A stretch of DNA of 64,000 nucleotides from Ecdyonurus torrentis (Eukaryota; Arthropoda; Insecta; Ephemeroptera; Heptageniidae): NCBI GenBank assembly GCA_949318235.1, contig OX439137.1:24520922-24584921 (forward strand). Reading direction: 5' to 3'. The notes under the pieces were generated by a model, which saw only the letters and a list, made by a program, of their open reading frames with translations, was not told the DNA's origin and did no database searches. Within the stretch, counting starts at the first letter, position 1; each line of letters begins with the position of its first letter. Of the stretch, positions 38,355 to 52,700 are shown piece by piece. The translations under genes and the position numbers were made by a program.

Positions 38355-38722
38355 GCCAACTGCAGTGCAGTATGTAGAATCTAAACTTAAACTGTTGGCA
38401 AGCTAACAAATGTCAAAGTATTCTTCAAAGTTAATTTAAGTTTTATATAATATGCATCTATATGCGTGGAACTACAAAGTATAAGGTTTCTCAATACATC
38501 ATTGATTGTAGAGTGCTCTAATTGATTGTTGCAATTTTTTATTGTTCTGAAGCACGTGAATTTTATTGATTTGATTTATGCATGTAAGAAATAAGGCAAG
38601 AATACATGCAAGCACTAATAATAATAATGATGGCAATAATAATAATATTTTTAATGCGGTAATAATTTAAAATATGTATTTGTGTATTATATATATATAT
38701 ATATACTGTATATATATATATA

Positions 38723-38992
38723 GACTGGTTGCACTCATATTTAAGAGCCGCCATTTTGCTGGTCAGGAATACATAGACCAGCATAGGAAAAACATCATTT
38801 TTATTTTTTTAACAGCAAAAGCAAAGACTTATTTCTTACTTCTAATAAGCTCGAAGAATATGAGAAAAATTTGATCAGTTGAAATAAACTCTTTTTAAGA
38901 GAAAAATTAGGAGAAATGGTGTTTCCCCTATGCTGGACAATGCATTAGGCACCACAAACATGGCGACAAAGCGTAAGGATGTGAAAGGGGTC
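38723..38992. mobile_element. diverged fold-back MITE inserted in a (TA)n array
   Basis: Inverted ends beginning GAC with matching internal blocks: GCCGCCATTTT against GTCGCCATGTTT, and CCAGCATAGGAAAAACA against CCAGCATAGGGGAAACA. TA dinucleotide arrays flank both sides (about 38689-38722 and 38993-39050), as if a TA-targeting element landed inside one array. Confidence 0.65.
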
Positions 38993-38996
38993 TATA

Positions 38997-39050
<54 letters not shown>
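38993..39050. repeat. (TA)n microsatellite
   Basis: About 27 TA units after a short irregular start. Confidence 0.9.
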
Positions 39051-39054
<4 letters not shown>

Positions 39055-39196
39055 GTATGTATATATGTATACTAAAAGCATTTTGTATTTTAAAACCTGG
39101 AATTAATGTAGCAATTTGTTCTTATGTAGTAGAGTTCTTCATGTATGCATTTATGTCAAAGTCAACGCCATTTCAGATAACTCAATAACATGGTCA

Positions 39197-39436
39197 GCGT
39201 AGGGATATTAATCATTTTGCCAGTTTAAAAATACTAAGCAATATTTTTGAGAACATTGATGCTGTTAATAGGTTGAAGTAGTATGTCATGTATGTGAGAA
39301 AAATAAAAATTACAAAATGAACTGATCGTTCAAATAAAATAGTTAAAAATGAATTTTGTCCTATGCTGTGAGCAATGTTATTCACTACTCCATTATGGCC
39401 TCCAAGCGCATTAAATATAATGTCATGCGGATACAC
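39197..39436 (-). mobile_element. MITE family A, partial copy
   Basis: Reverse-oriented relative of 9018-9318, with blocks ATTTTGCCAGTTTAAAAAT, ACATTGATGCTGTTAA and GGATACACCC. The CRE block is degraded. Confidence 0.65.
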
Positions 39437-40914
39437 CCTTTTTGATAACTATAATATAACGCTTGATATCTATAACAAATTTGTGTATTATGAATTATGG
39501 TGAGTTTAAATCAAACTCGAAGTAAGTTTTATTATGAATATTATAGTAAACACGTAAAATTGTATCCTCTTTACATACTGCGGATGTATCCTCTCTCTAA
39601 AAACTCTGAAAACATGGTGTCTCAATGCATGGATAGAAAATTACAAGACTATGATGTTCTCGTACTGTCATTGGTACTTTGCCATGGTGCACTGACATTA
39701 TACATTGGTCAATGTGCTCCTCTGTTAGTATCTATTAATGGAAGGACTCAACTATGACAAATGAGTGAATGAAAACTTATAAATATTTATTATATTATCT
39801 CCTGAATAATTAAATAAAAATAAAGTGAGAGGAATAAAAAATAATAATAAAATTAATGTCACTCAGGATTCGATGATGGCATCCAAATTGTTCTCGAGTC
39901 AAGATTTCTCAACGTGATATTAATTGAGGATTTTTTTTTTTTTTTTTTTTTTATTTAGATAACAAGTATAAAAAAAAAATGTTGGACTTTATTAAATCTA
40001 TAGTATCTATAACCATAGTAGAATTCATAGTATTTAGTATTATAACATGTAAAACTTGAAATTTACTGTATTTTACTGTGTAAAATAAAGTGTTACCAAA
40101 AGTTTAAAAAATAGTAATTAAGAAATAATAATTAAAAAAATCTTGAAATTTTACTACATATTATGAAAATTTCATACTTTTTTTAAAGTTCACCTAAGCT
40201 ATAACAGTAATTATAAGCAATAAGGTGAAACAATATTTTTATCGTACAATGCAAGAAATACTGAAGATATTAGTCGCTTATTCAACTGAATAAATTCAAG
40301 TTTCTGATTGCGGCTAAAATCTAAAAACACCTGAAAATGATAATGAAAAATCTGAAGCGACTATTGGAAATATTTTTCTGCACTGACTTAATAATGCAAT
40401 AAAAAACAACAACAAGAAATGTAAATATTTATATTTCAAAGAGTATGCGTCACATCAAGTGCACCATTATTGATAAACTCTATGATAACCTCTGCGTAAA
40501 AAGTATAACATTGTAATATTATTTAATTTATTACTTCTTAATATAAATTACATTTTCTATATATTTGAGTTGTTAAAAATTATGCACTAAAATTTTATTT
40601 AAAATCCCTGCGTGTATTATTTGTAGACCAAAATAATATGACCAAATAATTATGTAAAAATATGCCTACAAGGAAAGTAGAGTAGTTGCGAAAACAATAA
40701 AAATTTATGTATGCTTATCGGACCAGAAGTTGTAAAGTAAAGTAAAAAAAAAAGTAAAAAAAAAAGACTTTTTGCTCAACTTGCAATATTAAAATAAGTA
40801 TGGGGGGGGGGGGGGTCACTGTAAAAAGTTAAAAAAAAATTCTCCCATACCCGGAAATATAAATTTCATGCTGATAATATTTTTATGTTGCGTTGAACAA
40901 TTCAACGCAGCAAA
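39437..40914. other. gene-free AT-rich DNA
   Basis: Poly-T at about 39931-39952 and a run of about 14 G at 40802-40815. An 86-codon frame at 39497-39757 resembles no protein I know and lacks splice context. Confidence 0.4.
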
Positions 40915-41075
40915 TGCAGCAAATGTTGCTATTTTGTACGTAATAACATAAAGTAATTATGCTGAACATCTTTAACCATTAGTATAATCATATTACAATA
41001 TATAGTATAAATTATGTTGTTATACATAAATGTTGCTGCATTGAGCTAGCATAATTATTACGTATTCTTTTTTGT
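40915..41075. repeat. dispersed repeat family G, copy
   Basis: Related to 34270-34455, ending TTGAGCTAGCATAATTATTA, which recurs at 46243-46265. Confidence 0.45.
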
Positions 41076-41594
41076 TTTTGCAAAAAGCCATATTATCTCA
41101 CGTAAATTGAACCATACCTGATGGTCACGACCATTAAGATTTTTACATATTAAATGTCTTAAAAAAATGTAAAGGGGTCAACTTTTAAATTACCTTTTAT
41201 ATAACTACCCTTGATAGGTGTTAATATTTCGTAATGAAATTCATTTTAATTATCAAAATAAGTTTTACTTTTGTAATAATATATTAATTGCATCAGATAT
41301 TTCTTTACTTTTATAATTTTGAAGGTAAAATGTTTTTAAATAATTATAAAACAATTACTTAATAAAACAATAATAGAGGAATTAAAAGCATGACACAATT
41401 CATGTTAAAATGACCATGACGGATTACTCTGTATTTGAACTTACGTAATTTTTAATTAAAAATAGTATTACAATATCATAATTCATTACTATATAAGCGT
41501 TTTATATTTATTTATATGATGTTGTATTTACATTTTCTTTGTAAGTTGTTTGTACCAAAATCATTTCATATTTTATCAAGAGCTGAGAGAAAGC

Positions 41595-41632
<38 letters not shown>

Positions 41633-43726
41633 CGCTACCGTTTGAAATGTACTCCACTGTTTAACGAGACCTGCTTAATAGTGGCACGAGACGTATACTT
41701 TGTTAAATTAAATCAATATTTTATATATATATATATAATGTATTATGAAGTTCTCAGTAAGTGTAATTTTGCAATTAAAATTATTATAAAAATATGTTTA
41801 AAACAGCATTATGAGATGTACAAAAAAAAAAAAAAAAAAAAGTGTCGCTCTAACGTTTTTTTTTTTTTTTTTTTTTTTGCCATGAGATCTAAGTTCACTA
41901 TTAATCAAAATTTGATTACATAATTATAAATCTTTGACCCGGATCAAATTAGAGCCACACATATTACTATAAATTTGAAACATAATTAAATGATACTGGA
42001 TCAATATTTAGGAAAATTCATTGCAATTAAACTTGCAAGGTCATTTATTTTAATTAAGTATATTCAAATGTTTAATTTTATGCACATGAAATAATAATTT
42101 GAAGGTGCGTTTACATTTTTGTTTTATCACTGACGATCTAACTCCGACATAAAATAAGAATAGCATGATAAAATTAAAATACAATTAAAACACACACCTC
42201 TCCATGAAAATTTTTAAGTTGAAGAAAAAGTATTTTTAAATGTTATACATATACTGTACATCACTAATAACGTTATTAAGAATCTTTATTAAAAACTATT
42301 AGATGAGAACTTATTATTGTTATTTGACACAGAGGACGTTTAAAAGTTTAACCCTTGACCGTCGCGTCACTATAGTGCTAACAAAATTATAATAATATGC
42401 TCATGCATGGTAGTTTTAATATAAAATACGTCATAGTGACCACGCAGTTTTCATAGAAAATATAAGATGAGAAGCATCAAGGTTTATACAGAATCCTGTA
42501 TAAACCTTGCTTGAGTGCATAATTTGACTTTGCTTCAAGAGTATATAACTTCGAAGATTTCAGTTTTTTTTCTTTTTTTTCTGACGTGTCATTCTATAGA
42601 ATAAAAAAATTGACATGATTTTTCTATACAATAAAAATATTATTTAATTCTTTATTTTTTATGCTTACTAATATAATTTTTAATTTTTATCTTCCTTCTC
42701 TTGCATTGACCTTGCTAAAGTTTTAACGCAGGTGAAGCGAACAATGCCCTTTTTTTTTATTATAATTATATGAGAGTGCGCTTTCTTTATTATTTGTTTT
42801 TAATATTTTTGCATATATTTATAGAAATTGAATTGACGTGTAATACTCTTCCTTTGTGCGTTATTGCAATATTAATTTCCAGAAAAGTAATAGTTAATTT
42901 TTCTTTCCAAATGAATGCAAAAGTACAGAGATTTTTTCTATCTCTTTCAGCGCAATCACTTATCATTACCATGTTTTGAAAGTTTTAGTCTGTTAATATA
43001 CTTACAAAAAAAAAAAAAAAAAAAAAAAAAGCTTTGGTAATTTACACAAGTCTGTATTTTGCCTGAAGACATGAAATTTTCTATTTTTTATTAAGGTATT
43101 TACGAAAACTACAGTCGTAAATAATAATGATAAAATTTTATACAAACTATTTTCTAAAATTCTAGTAAAAGTTGAAAGAAAAATGCTATTTCCTGATTTT
43201 TTTTTTAATAAAATTATTATTTGTCCTTTACCAGATTTGTATATATACAAGTGTTAAGCCTTGTAATAATAATTAAAACATAACTCGATATACTTCAATT
43301 TTCATAATAATATAAAGCAATAATCACAATTATACAGTAAAGATCATGGTATACACAAAACCAGTTTTTCTCTCTCGTATCCATACAAGGGCAATATACA
43401 TTTAAGATGTACAGTACACGTGTATAATTATTATAATTATTCTTAAGAATTTCATGACCACACACTTTTGTTGCATTAATATTATGAAGCAAATTATTGT
43501 GAAAATCTTCCTGTCTAACGTATACGTCATTCTTACTTTCATTTTTACTTCGTCGCAATTTTTTTAATTTTTATTATTATTACACATACTCAGACAGCCA
43601 ATGTTTACATTTGTGTAGTAATTGAAAAAAAAAATCTATATTTTTTTTACGTCCTTCTTCTAAAACAGTCTCTTTATCAATTATAAATTTTCCAAAATTT
43701 GTAAATTGTGTTATTTTATACGTAAA
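41076..43726. other. gene-free AT-rich DNA
   Basis: No gene seen. It holds a short (GA)n at 41600-41628, a poly-A/poly-T pair near 41821-41878, a perfect short hairpin at 42477-42508 and poly-A at about 43006-43030. Confidence 0.4.
42477..42508. repeat. perfect short hairpin
   Basis: CAAGGTTTATACAG and its exact complement are separated by AATC. It could be a transcriptional hairpin or a MITE relic. Nothing else supports a function. Confidence 0.6.
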
Positions 43727-43957
43727 CATTCTAAAAAAGAGTGCATTACTTTAGTTACGAATACTAACTTATTTAAGATAAGCACTTACTTTTAAGTTAT
43801 TATGAGTAGCTAAAATAATGCATTTTAGCAAGTTATTAAAATAGACAATTTAAGTTTTTTTAAAGCTATTTTCAGTTAAAATACTTATTATTAATAATTT
43901 GCTCAAATGCATTATTTTAGCTACCCACAATAACTTAAAATTGCACCCTTTTTTAGA
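43727..43957. mobile_element. AT-rich fold-back MITE
   Basis: Imperfect palindrome: AAGTTATTATGAGTAGCTAA at the left is mirrored by TTAGCTACCCACAATAACTT at the right, with ATAATGCATTTTAGCA against TGCTCAAATGCATTAT and ends near CTAAAAAAGAGTGCA and TGCACCCTTTTTTAG. Confidence 0.7.
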
Positions 43958-44039
43958 TTACTACATATAGATACAATTTTAGGGAAATGTTCAGTTATTA
44001 TGGATTTCATAAAATTTCTCGTATGTGGAAAAAAGCTTA

Positions 44040-44042
<3 letters not shown>

Positions 44043-44078
<36 letters not shown>
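44043..44078. repeat. (CT)n microsatellite
   Basis: About 18 CT units. Confidence 0.93.
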
Positions 44079-44081
<3 letters not shown>

Positions 44082-44761
44082 TTGATGAAAGGTGTAAAAA
44101 ATGTTCTTGTCACGATATTGTTAAATTAATTATAATGAAAACAATATTCAATGCAGTTTTCTCAATAGGTTGAGAAGTTTTTCTTGTTAAAAAAAAATAC
44201 ACCATTTTTATCCGATTGACCTGAAATTTTGTATGGACTCTGTTGTGTTATGCATTATGCACAATTTATATGGCATATTATTTCAAAAAAAATTAAGAGC
44301 ACTTAAGTATGCATACATTTAACCCCAGAACTAGGTGTTTGTTTATACCCATTTTTTTATTTGAAATATTAATTACGATTTCAATTATTTTAATTAGGAT
44401 ATTACATAAACTTAAAATATCGTGGTAAGCTTATGATTGAGGTTGTATATGGAGTAACATTTGTAAAATTTAAATTAAAAAATATTTTTTCAAAAAGTAT
44501 AGGTTTGAATGAGCTGGAGCATTAGTGTTCTGTTACACCCCTTTGCAGTGCAATAGCTTTGTAAATTCATTTTTAATTTCAATTTCACTGATTACCCAAC
44601 TGATAACTTTATGCAACTTTAGGAATTCATGAAATCATGAATTTCGGGTCTACAATAGAAATTGTAGCGTGCAATAGGTTGCGTACTTTATTTACAAGCT
44701 TTATTCACAGTAATGGGTAATATAAGAGTGGTTATAAGGAACAAAATATTATGTAGTCCCA

Positions 44762-44768
<7 letters not shown>

Positions 44769-44827
<59 letters not shown>
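44769..44827. repeat. (CT)n microsatellite
   Basis: About 29 CT units preceded by CTGT repeats. Confidence 0.93.
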
Positions 44828-44830
<3 letters not shown>

Positions 44831-46384
44831 TTTATTAAGAGAAAAACTCCTTGAAATTTAACAGTCATGGTCGTGGTACCATTGAATTGAGATTATGACT
44901 TTTCATACTATGATTCAAATATTCGTGTAATTTTTTAGATATCATGATCCTTGCAAGAAAAATACGTGCGGAGAATGAATGGCAAAAGAAAATTTGTTGA
45001 GTGCAGAGGATAAGAGTTATAACTAGGAGTCTGATATGCATTTCTTATCACTAGGGAGTTTTATTTATTTTGGGTCAGACTGATAATAGGAAAATAGATA
45101 AATACACTTTGAACCTTCAAACTTTTTGTCTAATCAATTTTAACTGATCTACGACGTTTTTTCTTTATAAAAAAGAGAAGAAAAATATTTTCATTAACAT
45201 GTTAATTAATTAATGTATTATTCATACTGATTTAATTTAGTTAATTTATTGATGATTAATATAGTAAATTTTACAACCTGAATACTGTCAGAACAATTTC
45301 AACTGCGTACAAATAATATCCATCTTTGTGGTCAAGTCCTTGAGTACCTTCCTTATTTTATATTATATAAAGTAATTATATACACCTGCCGCTATAATTT
45401 TACCTGTAATGATTACTTTCAGAAACATGAATGCAAATTCATAAATACGTATGTACTATGTATATTATATTGAAGAATGTCAGAGGATTTGCGTGTTTAA
45501 GTAACCTTGATGCTTTGTGTTATCTTTAGATTTTTATTTAATTTATATAATTTTAATGATTTCATATACGTACGTACGTATGTACTTAATCATAAAAGTA
45601 TCTTGTCACAGATCCTCGTCATATAAATAATATTCTATAACATTTTATCTACTGTATACATCCTTAAAACTCACTAATCCTAAATATTTCTATTATCCCA
45701 TGAAAATTGTAATTTTGGGAGCAATTTGAAAATTTTGACCTTCTGAATCTGGACAACTTTTTCTTTTCTTTTTTTTTTTTTCTCATTGTAAAATATAATT
45801 GAATTTTTGTTTCTAGACGTTGTTATATTATGTTTGTAATTTTTTACTCAAACTTAGCTGCCATAAGGCAAGCTTACAGCAAGCATGCATGGGTAAAAAT
45901 ACACGGTGTTAAGAGCTAACTTATCGAAATTTAAAAAAACCTATTAGCACCTAGATAATTATAGTTAAGTTAATTTTCTTTAATTAAGTACCATTTACGG
46001 TTAATATTAATGGATTTATCACAAGTGTTTGTATTTTGTATCAATGTTACCCAATTTAATGTTGTTAGCTTGCCTATATAATGCTATGTTTCATTTTTAA
46101 TATTTTATAACAAAAGGACCATAATCCATAGATGGTTGATAAATATAATATTTAATTTATAAAACATCAAATTTTCTGCTCGGAAATAAATAAATTTAAG
46201 ATGCGCATTGAATAATTACTACATTCTTTGAGCATTGAATCAGCATTGAGCTAGCATAATTATTACTTTTCTTAATTACTTTAGTCATACAGTATATAAT
46301 ATATTAATTAACTATTAATATCATAAAAGCTGTATTTTACTGAAAATCTAATACATATATAATAAAAATTTACAAAAGAAATAC

Positions 46385-46484
<100 letters not shown>

Positions 46485-47166
46485 AAAAAATACGTCGAAA
46501 AATATTATTTATTTTAATTACATTCTATGATTTTTTTCTTTCTCTTTTCTTCTTAACCACAAATTTTTTTTTACTGCATAATATAAAAACGGTCACCATG
46601 ACATTGCTATTTACTCTTGATTTTATTATTTTTCTATATAACATTACAAAGCAGTTGTATATATATAAAACTTTTTATTTTTCCTTATAGTTTGACCTTG
46701 CATGTAATAAACATTGATATAGTGTAATAAAGACGTAAACGCCGTAATATTTTAATGTATTGTAAGATAATTGTGTATTTTCCCTCAGTTTTATTGACAC
46801 ATTACAACGTATATATCTAGTGTTGAATAGATCAATATACTCATAAAAAAAATTTATAGCTTCATTTGCTCAGCTATATAATAAAGTGCTCTTTTTATTT
46901 TATTATTATTATTTTTATCATTTTTTTTACAAGAATACCGTTATCTTTAAAATTCAATTTAATGTTTTTTAAAGGGAAATTTCAGGACATCGTGAAAATC
47001 AGATAAGGGAAATATATTCACGTTCAAAAATAAAAACTTAATAATTATGGTATTTCATTTTCCGCACATTTTGTTCAATGCAGCATAATTTATGCTATAC
47101 TGCTATGTTACATAGCAAAAAATGTTATATTGTTCTAATTTAGTTACATTTATAGGGTGTAATTGA

Positions 47167-47312
47167 ATGTCTGTTAGAAGGGTCCGCGTACAAAAGGCCC
47201 TCGGACAAAAGGCCCTGGCTGTGCGCACAGGTAAAGCATATCGGCCAGTGGCGTACAGGTAGGGTCTTTTGTCATAGGGCCTTTTGTCCGCGGGTCTTCT
47301 GTCTGTATACGT
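47167..47312. mobile_element. short GC-rich fold-back with GGACAAAAGGCCC motifs
   Basis: Imperfect palindrome of about 146 bp. The motif ACAAAAGGCCCT occurs twice in the left arm, and its complement, with a variant, occurs twice in the right. The outer ends AGAAGGGTCCGCG and CGCGGGTCTTCT pair. Class unknown. Confidence 0.65.
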
Positions 47313-47430
47313 AATTGAAACAATGCTTCATAACTTACGTGATTTATTCTTTTTGTATTGAAATTAGCATGAATTAGGGTAAAATAATAAAAATAAAACA
47401 ATAGTTTTATGTAAAAAAAAAAAAAAAAAA

Positions 47431-47511
47431 AAATGGGTCGGTATTGCTAAAAGATGGAACAGTAGGAACCCTGAGCTATTCCCGTATGCCACACCGATAA
47501 CCTCCATTGTT
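47431..47511. mobile_element. MITE family F, terminal fragment
   Basis: Ends ACCGATAACCTCCATTG, matching the inverted terminus of the element at 17931-18150. It begins after a poly-A run with GGTCGGTATTGC. Confidence 0.5.
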
Positions 47512-47937
47512 ATAAAAATTTAAATAATTATTTCAATAATTAAATATGTTAAATGTTAAGTTAAAGTGAATAAATTATGTAAAATACTTTTAATGAAGAG
47601 ATGAAAATGTGGGGAAAAGAAGATAAAAGGTGATGATAACATATAAACGGAAAGTAAAGTGCATATAATTTCAATAACTTAACATATCTAAAAATAACAA
47701 GGAAAGAAACAGTTAGAATACTCTAGTTCCCACTAGTTTCATATCGTGCGTAGCATTGATTAGCGATGAATTATTCAAAGAAATATGTTGACATTGAAAC
47801 TTTATTTTCTCATAGAAAATAGAGTGGACAATAGCTTGGTGGAGATTTTAATGTGAGCTGTTTTCGAAAACGTTTTATTATAGAATTCTTCAGCAATTAT
47901 TTTCAACAACAAAAAAAATGTAGTTTTTAATATCTCG

Positions 47938-47941
<4 letters not shown>

Positions 47942-48018
<77 letters not shown>
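47942..48018. repeat. (CT)n microsatellite
   Basis: About 38 CT units. Confidence 0.95.
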
Positions 48019-48020
<2 letters not shown>

Positions 48021-49545
48021 TTTAATATACCGCGAAACAGAAAAACAGAAAAAAAGTGTTTTTGCGTTCTTTGAAACAAGTTTTTTTTTTTTTTTTTTTT
48101 TCTATTCATATAAAGTTTGGATAACATTTTCTATGAAACAGCTTTTAGGAATCCATATAGCAAGTTTACTGTACTAGTAGTCGTAATGAAAATATACAAA
48201 GTCACCTGTACACTTGACCAAGATTCAATAATTATTTTAACTCGTCGGTTATATATGGTTATATATTAATGAATTTCTCGTAACGAAACAAAACTTTTTA
48301 TATTATTATTATTTTGCGTAATTATTTGATTGGTGAAAAATTATATCTTTGGTTAAACCTCAGTGAGGTACTGGCAGTCTTCAAACTGCATTTGTACACC
48401 CCAAATCTTCCCAAACCCTGTATGAGTCAAAGAAAAGACAATAAAATTTTTTAGCATATCTTATTCAAATTGCAGCTTCCAAACAAAGCAAAATTAAGTA
48501 CTGTAATTGGTAATTAAATGAATTGTAAAATGTATCTAATTCATCAGACCGTATTTTTATTATTTTTATTTATTTATTTTTTTATTTTTTATTTTATTTA
48601 TTATTTTTATTTTTTACGTATAGAAATTATATTGCTATGAAAAATAACCTCTTATTTTCTCCGGTTTTTAAATATAAACAAAAGCCACACTCTAAAATTA
48701 TTTATGTACAAGGTCGAGTGTGCGCTAAAAGTTTTTTCATTGATAACGCATGCAGTGTAATTTATACAACTGATAAGCCAACCATGAACTAAATACTTTA
48801 ATATTAATTTTTTGCATGTTGTTATATTGCGTAACAACTGTAGTGTCCTTAAAAAAAAATGTCATCGCATAATTTTTTTTTAATCGTTTATTTTAGATTA
48901 TAATCATATTTTATTACTACTGATAAGTTTTTGTTTGTATTTTTTGAAGTATTTATAGCAAATTTCTCTAGCTCTCGTCTGTCTCTTAGCCAATTTTTAT
49001 TAGACGAATTTCTATATTTTATTCTTATTAAAATTTGAGATCGCGTTTAGTGATGATAAAAAAAAAATAATAATGTGAATTTGTGAATGTGTTATAACAC
49101 TTTGGTTTCATTGTAGGTAGCTGGAATGGAGTTTCGTACGTATTTATTAAAAAATTGTTTAAATTTTTTAATCCTTTTATGTAAGAAATAGCAATAAAAA
49201 ACGTCATTACAGCAAAATATTTCCTATCCTTTTTTTTTCCCAGCCTGATTTTTATTACTATTACAAAACTAGTGCTTCGAGTTCAGAAAAGGCTAATGAA
49301 GGATACTAGTAAAAAAATATAAGCTGAAAATGTTATGATACGTAATTAAAGAAATTACTGTATGTCATTATTAACAATCAGTTCTTCTAAAGCTAACTCC
49401 TACAAAAAAAAAAATAATAATAATAATAAAATAAAATAAAGTAATCTAAAAATAAACATGAAGATTTTCTTCTTCATCATCATCTTTTATTATTATTATT
49501 ATCAGACGTGAAAATTAATTATTGCATGTCATGATGTGTTTATAG
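48019..49545. other. region upstream of CPT1 coding exon 1
   Basis: No gene recognised. The CPT1 start codon sits in an exon that opens with an AG acceptor, so the CPT1 promoter and a 5' non-coding exon should lie here or further left. Confidence 0.4.
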
Positions 49546-49705
49546 GTGCTAATAGAACATCAGGATGGCAGAAGCTCACTCCGCAGTTGCCTTCTCGTTC
49601 GCGGTTACGCACGAGGGGGTCGATGTCAACTTTGATAGAGAGGTTCTCATGCTTGTATGGTACTCTGGAGTTAGATCTTGGAAGAAGAGAATTGCAAGAT
49701 TTAAG
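49546..49705 (+). CDS. CPT1: CPT1 exon with start codon, residues 1-47
   Basis: Acceptor TTTATAG before 49546, 19 nt of leader, ATG at 49565, donor GTTAGT after AAG. It encodes the N-terminal regulatory segment [12 protein letters not shown] through [10 protein letters not shown]. Phase 0. Confidence 0.94.
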
Positions 49706-52700
49706 GTTAGTAACACTTAATCACGTTTTCATTCCTAGAAAAAAAAAAAATTAACACACTTTAAAATGAAGAAAAAAAAAGTAGTACTTTTATTTTATAC
49801 CAGCAGAAATTATATAAAAAGTTATTTTGAATCATTAATATCAACTTATTATAATATAAATGTTAGATTATTCCCCCTGATTAATAGGGTACTGGTATTT
49901 ATTCTCATCCTGATAGAAATTCAAGGGTGTAATTTATCAAAGCACTTAGGTCACCTGAAAGCCTTGGAATTTTTAAGTACACTTGGAAGCTATGATAGGA
50001 TCTTAAAGCCATAGACCACATAAAACAACATGAGCTTTTTAATGAATAAACATGAAGTGGGATCTTCAAAACTGATGACAATTTTTACCAGAATGTTAAT
50101 GTAGCCCCACGAGAGAGCCTAAAAATACTGTTAAGTATGCAGTTTGCGTGACTATTCATGTTTATGACGTCAGAAACATGAAAAAATTAGTATGAAAATG
50201 TTGTGCGGGTTGCATAAATCGACATTTCTGATCCCTGCTACGGGGCTACTGTTGAGTTTTGTGACAAACTAAAGTTATTTATGTAAGTACCATCAAGTGT
50301 TTTGTGATATAAATGCTGATGTTTTTCTCTGGTCTATTCCTTTAATGTTTTTACGTGGCAAGTGTTTTAATGAATTGCAGGCCAAATCTTCTTGTAGATA
50401 ACAAACTGTTGTGGAGCTATTTATTATTATTTTAACTTTTTGATTACAGTACTAGAAGATCTACTATAAACCTTGCCTTGTCTATCTCTAAAATATATAA
50501 GATTTTGCAATTTTAAAAGTAGATAATTTCTGGTATTTATGACATTAAAGATACAAAAATACAATTAGCAAGTGTAAAATATGTTGCCTACACTGATCTA
50601 TATAATTGTCTACTAAACAGTTTTTCTCTCCAGTTTATGAAGCTGCAGAGAGACCCACTATATTATAGTCCCACCTCATGATTTAAGCACTGTAATTGGA
50701 GTATTAACAGCTCATTAACACATTTTAACAAAGTTGACAAAAATATAATAATATCATTATTGGACACCACTGACAATGTTTAAATTACTATTCTGCCAAA
50801 ATAGCTCTGATTTAAAAATCATTTTCCTGTGTTGTGTCTCCTAATCTTGTCCTCCCGAATAAAACTGACCGCTTGTGTTAAAGTTTCCCCGTATCTTAAC
50901 ATTTGGAAAGATTAACGCTGCAGTCAGATTTATTTAGGAGGAGTTCTAAATTTCTCAGTAATTCTAAATGTAAGTTTGCTTGCTATGTTACAGAACAGTG
51001 TATTATGTGGCGTGTACCCTGCACCTCTGCAGAGCTTGTGGGCAACGGTAGGAGCCCTAGCCGCGGTGCACTTCAGTGGAGTTGTGGCGGTACCATACGA
51101 TATTGTGGAAAAAGTCGTGGCATTGTTACCTGAGTAAGTATACGGTGATTGCATTCAAATCAAAGTTGATGAACAATAAATAACATGAGCTGGCATGCAA
51201 AAATAACACATTTTACCAGTTTACAAATACGTGGTAATATTTTTGAAGGCATTGATGCTGTTAACAGGTTGAATTAGGTTTTCATGCATGCAAGAAAAAT
51301 AATAATAATAACCAAAACATTGATTAATGTCTCAAATAACCGTGTTAGTTCTATGCTCATCAATGGTATTCATTGCTCCAGTATGAAGCTCCAGTCGATG
51401 TGCTTTTAGTATGATATCACGAACATATCAATGGCTCCGCGGAAAACTGAACTATCTGTAGTCTCCGCGCACCTCAAATTTGGAACATCTGCGCTTTCTA
51501 CCTCTCCCGAATTTGAAGCATCTCTTACCAGCGCTCCATTACAAATGCTTCAAATTTGGGAGAGGCGGAGAGCGCAGATGTTCCAAATTTGAGGTGCGCG
51601 GAGACTATAGATAGTTCAGTTTTCCGCGGAGCCATCGATATACCCCTCTAACTGGGTATCTTTCTGTATGCAAGTATCAGCACCTAATAAGTATGTCTAT
51701 AAATGGGGGGCGGGGGGACTCCTTACCATCATGTCAACATCTTTAGTTTTCTTGTGGGTTTACAGCACTGTGAATAAACATTATAGACAATCTACTTTCC
51801 TTTGTGGTTTATATGGTGGTTTCTTACGTCCAAATACATTTTGTTACAGTGTTTTGAGCTTTATATTGAAGTATGGATTTAAGGCGTTTCTCACCTACCC
51901 CTGTCAAAGCTTAAGAGTAATTTCAAGTACAGGAGAAACTTTGTTAATTTATTTGGTGTTATGTAATCCAGATGGTTTTGATTGAACAGCAAGAGATTAC
52001 TACCTTTTCTATTTCATTTAGGTTATTAACATGTAATTAATACTTCATTCTCCTTTTTTTTTTTTTTTTTTTTTTTTAATTTTATTATTATTAATATTTA
52101 GAAATAACGTTCATCATTGAAATAAGAAATTTCTGGTACAAATATACTATCATTATTATTTATTTGGGGGAGGGGGAGAGGAAGATCTGCAAAATGAATG
52201 AAGTACCAGTAGTAGTGTTTGTGTAAATATAAATTTGTGGAAAACCCATTCCCATTGTGGTTAGTGTATAAATGTTAAAAAATTAAATCATATGAAAGAA
52301 AACAGTAGATATTTTTTTAATATATATTTTTTTCTGGCATTATATTTTTGAAAGAAAAGGAAAATAAACCATCTTAGTTAGGTATGATAAATTTGAGAGA
52401 AGAGGATAAGAGAAACCAGCAATGGCCTTACCATAATGAAGAGAGTCCCATACCTTGGTGAAAATCGTGCTATCACAGAGATACAAAAAACTTACACATT
52501 GAATTTTTTTGGCACAGAAATGGAGTGCATTTGGCCGAATTTATCATACCTAAATATTTTCCTTATATAATATCTCATTAAAAAAAAAATAATAAAAATA
52601 AAAAAAAAAACAGTTCACCAGTTTAGTTGTGTGAATCAGTATACACACTGTAAAGACTGCATTGTGTTTATGCCACAAACTATTAACAAAATATAAATAC

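Noticed and set aside
39497..39757. 86-codon plus-strand frame
   Set aside because: No recognisable family and no convincing exon boundaries. Length is plausible by chance.
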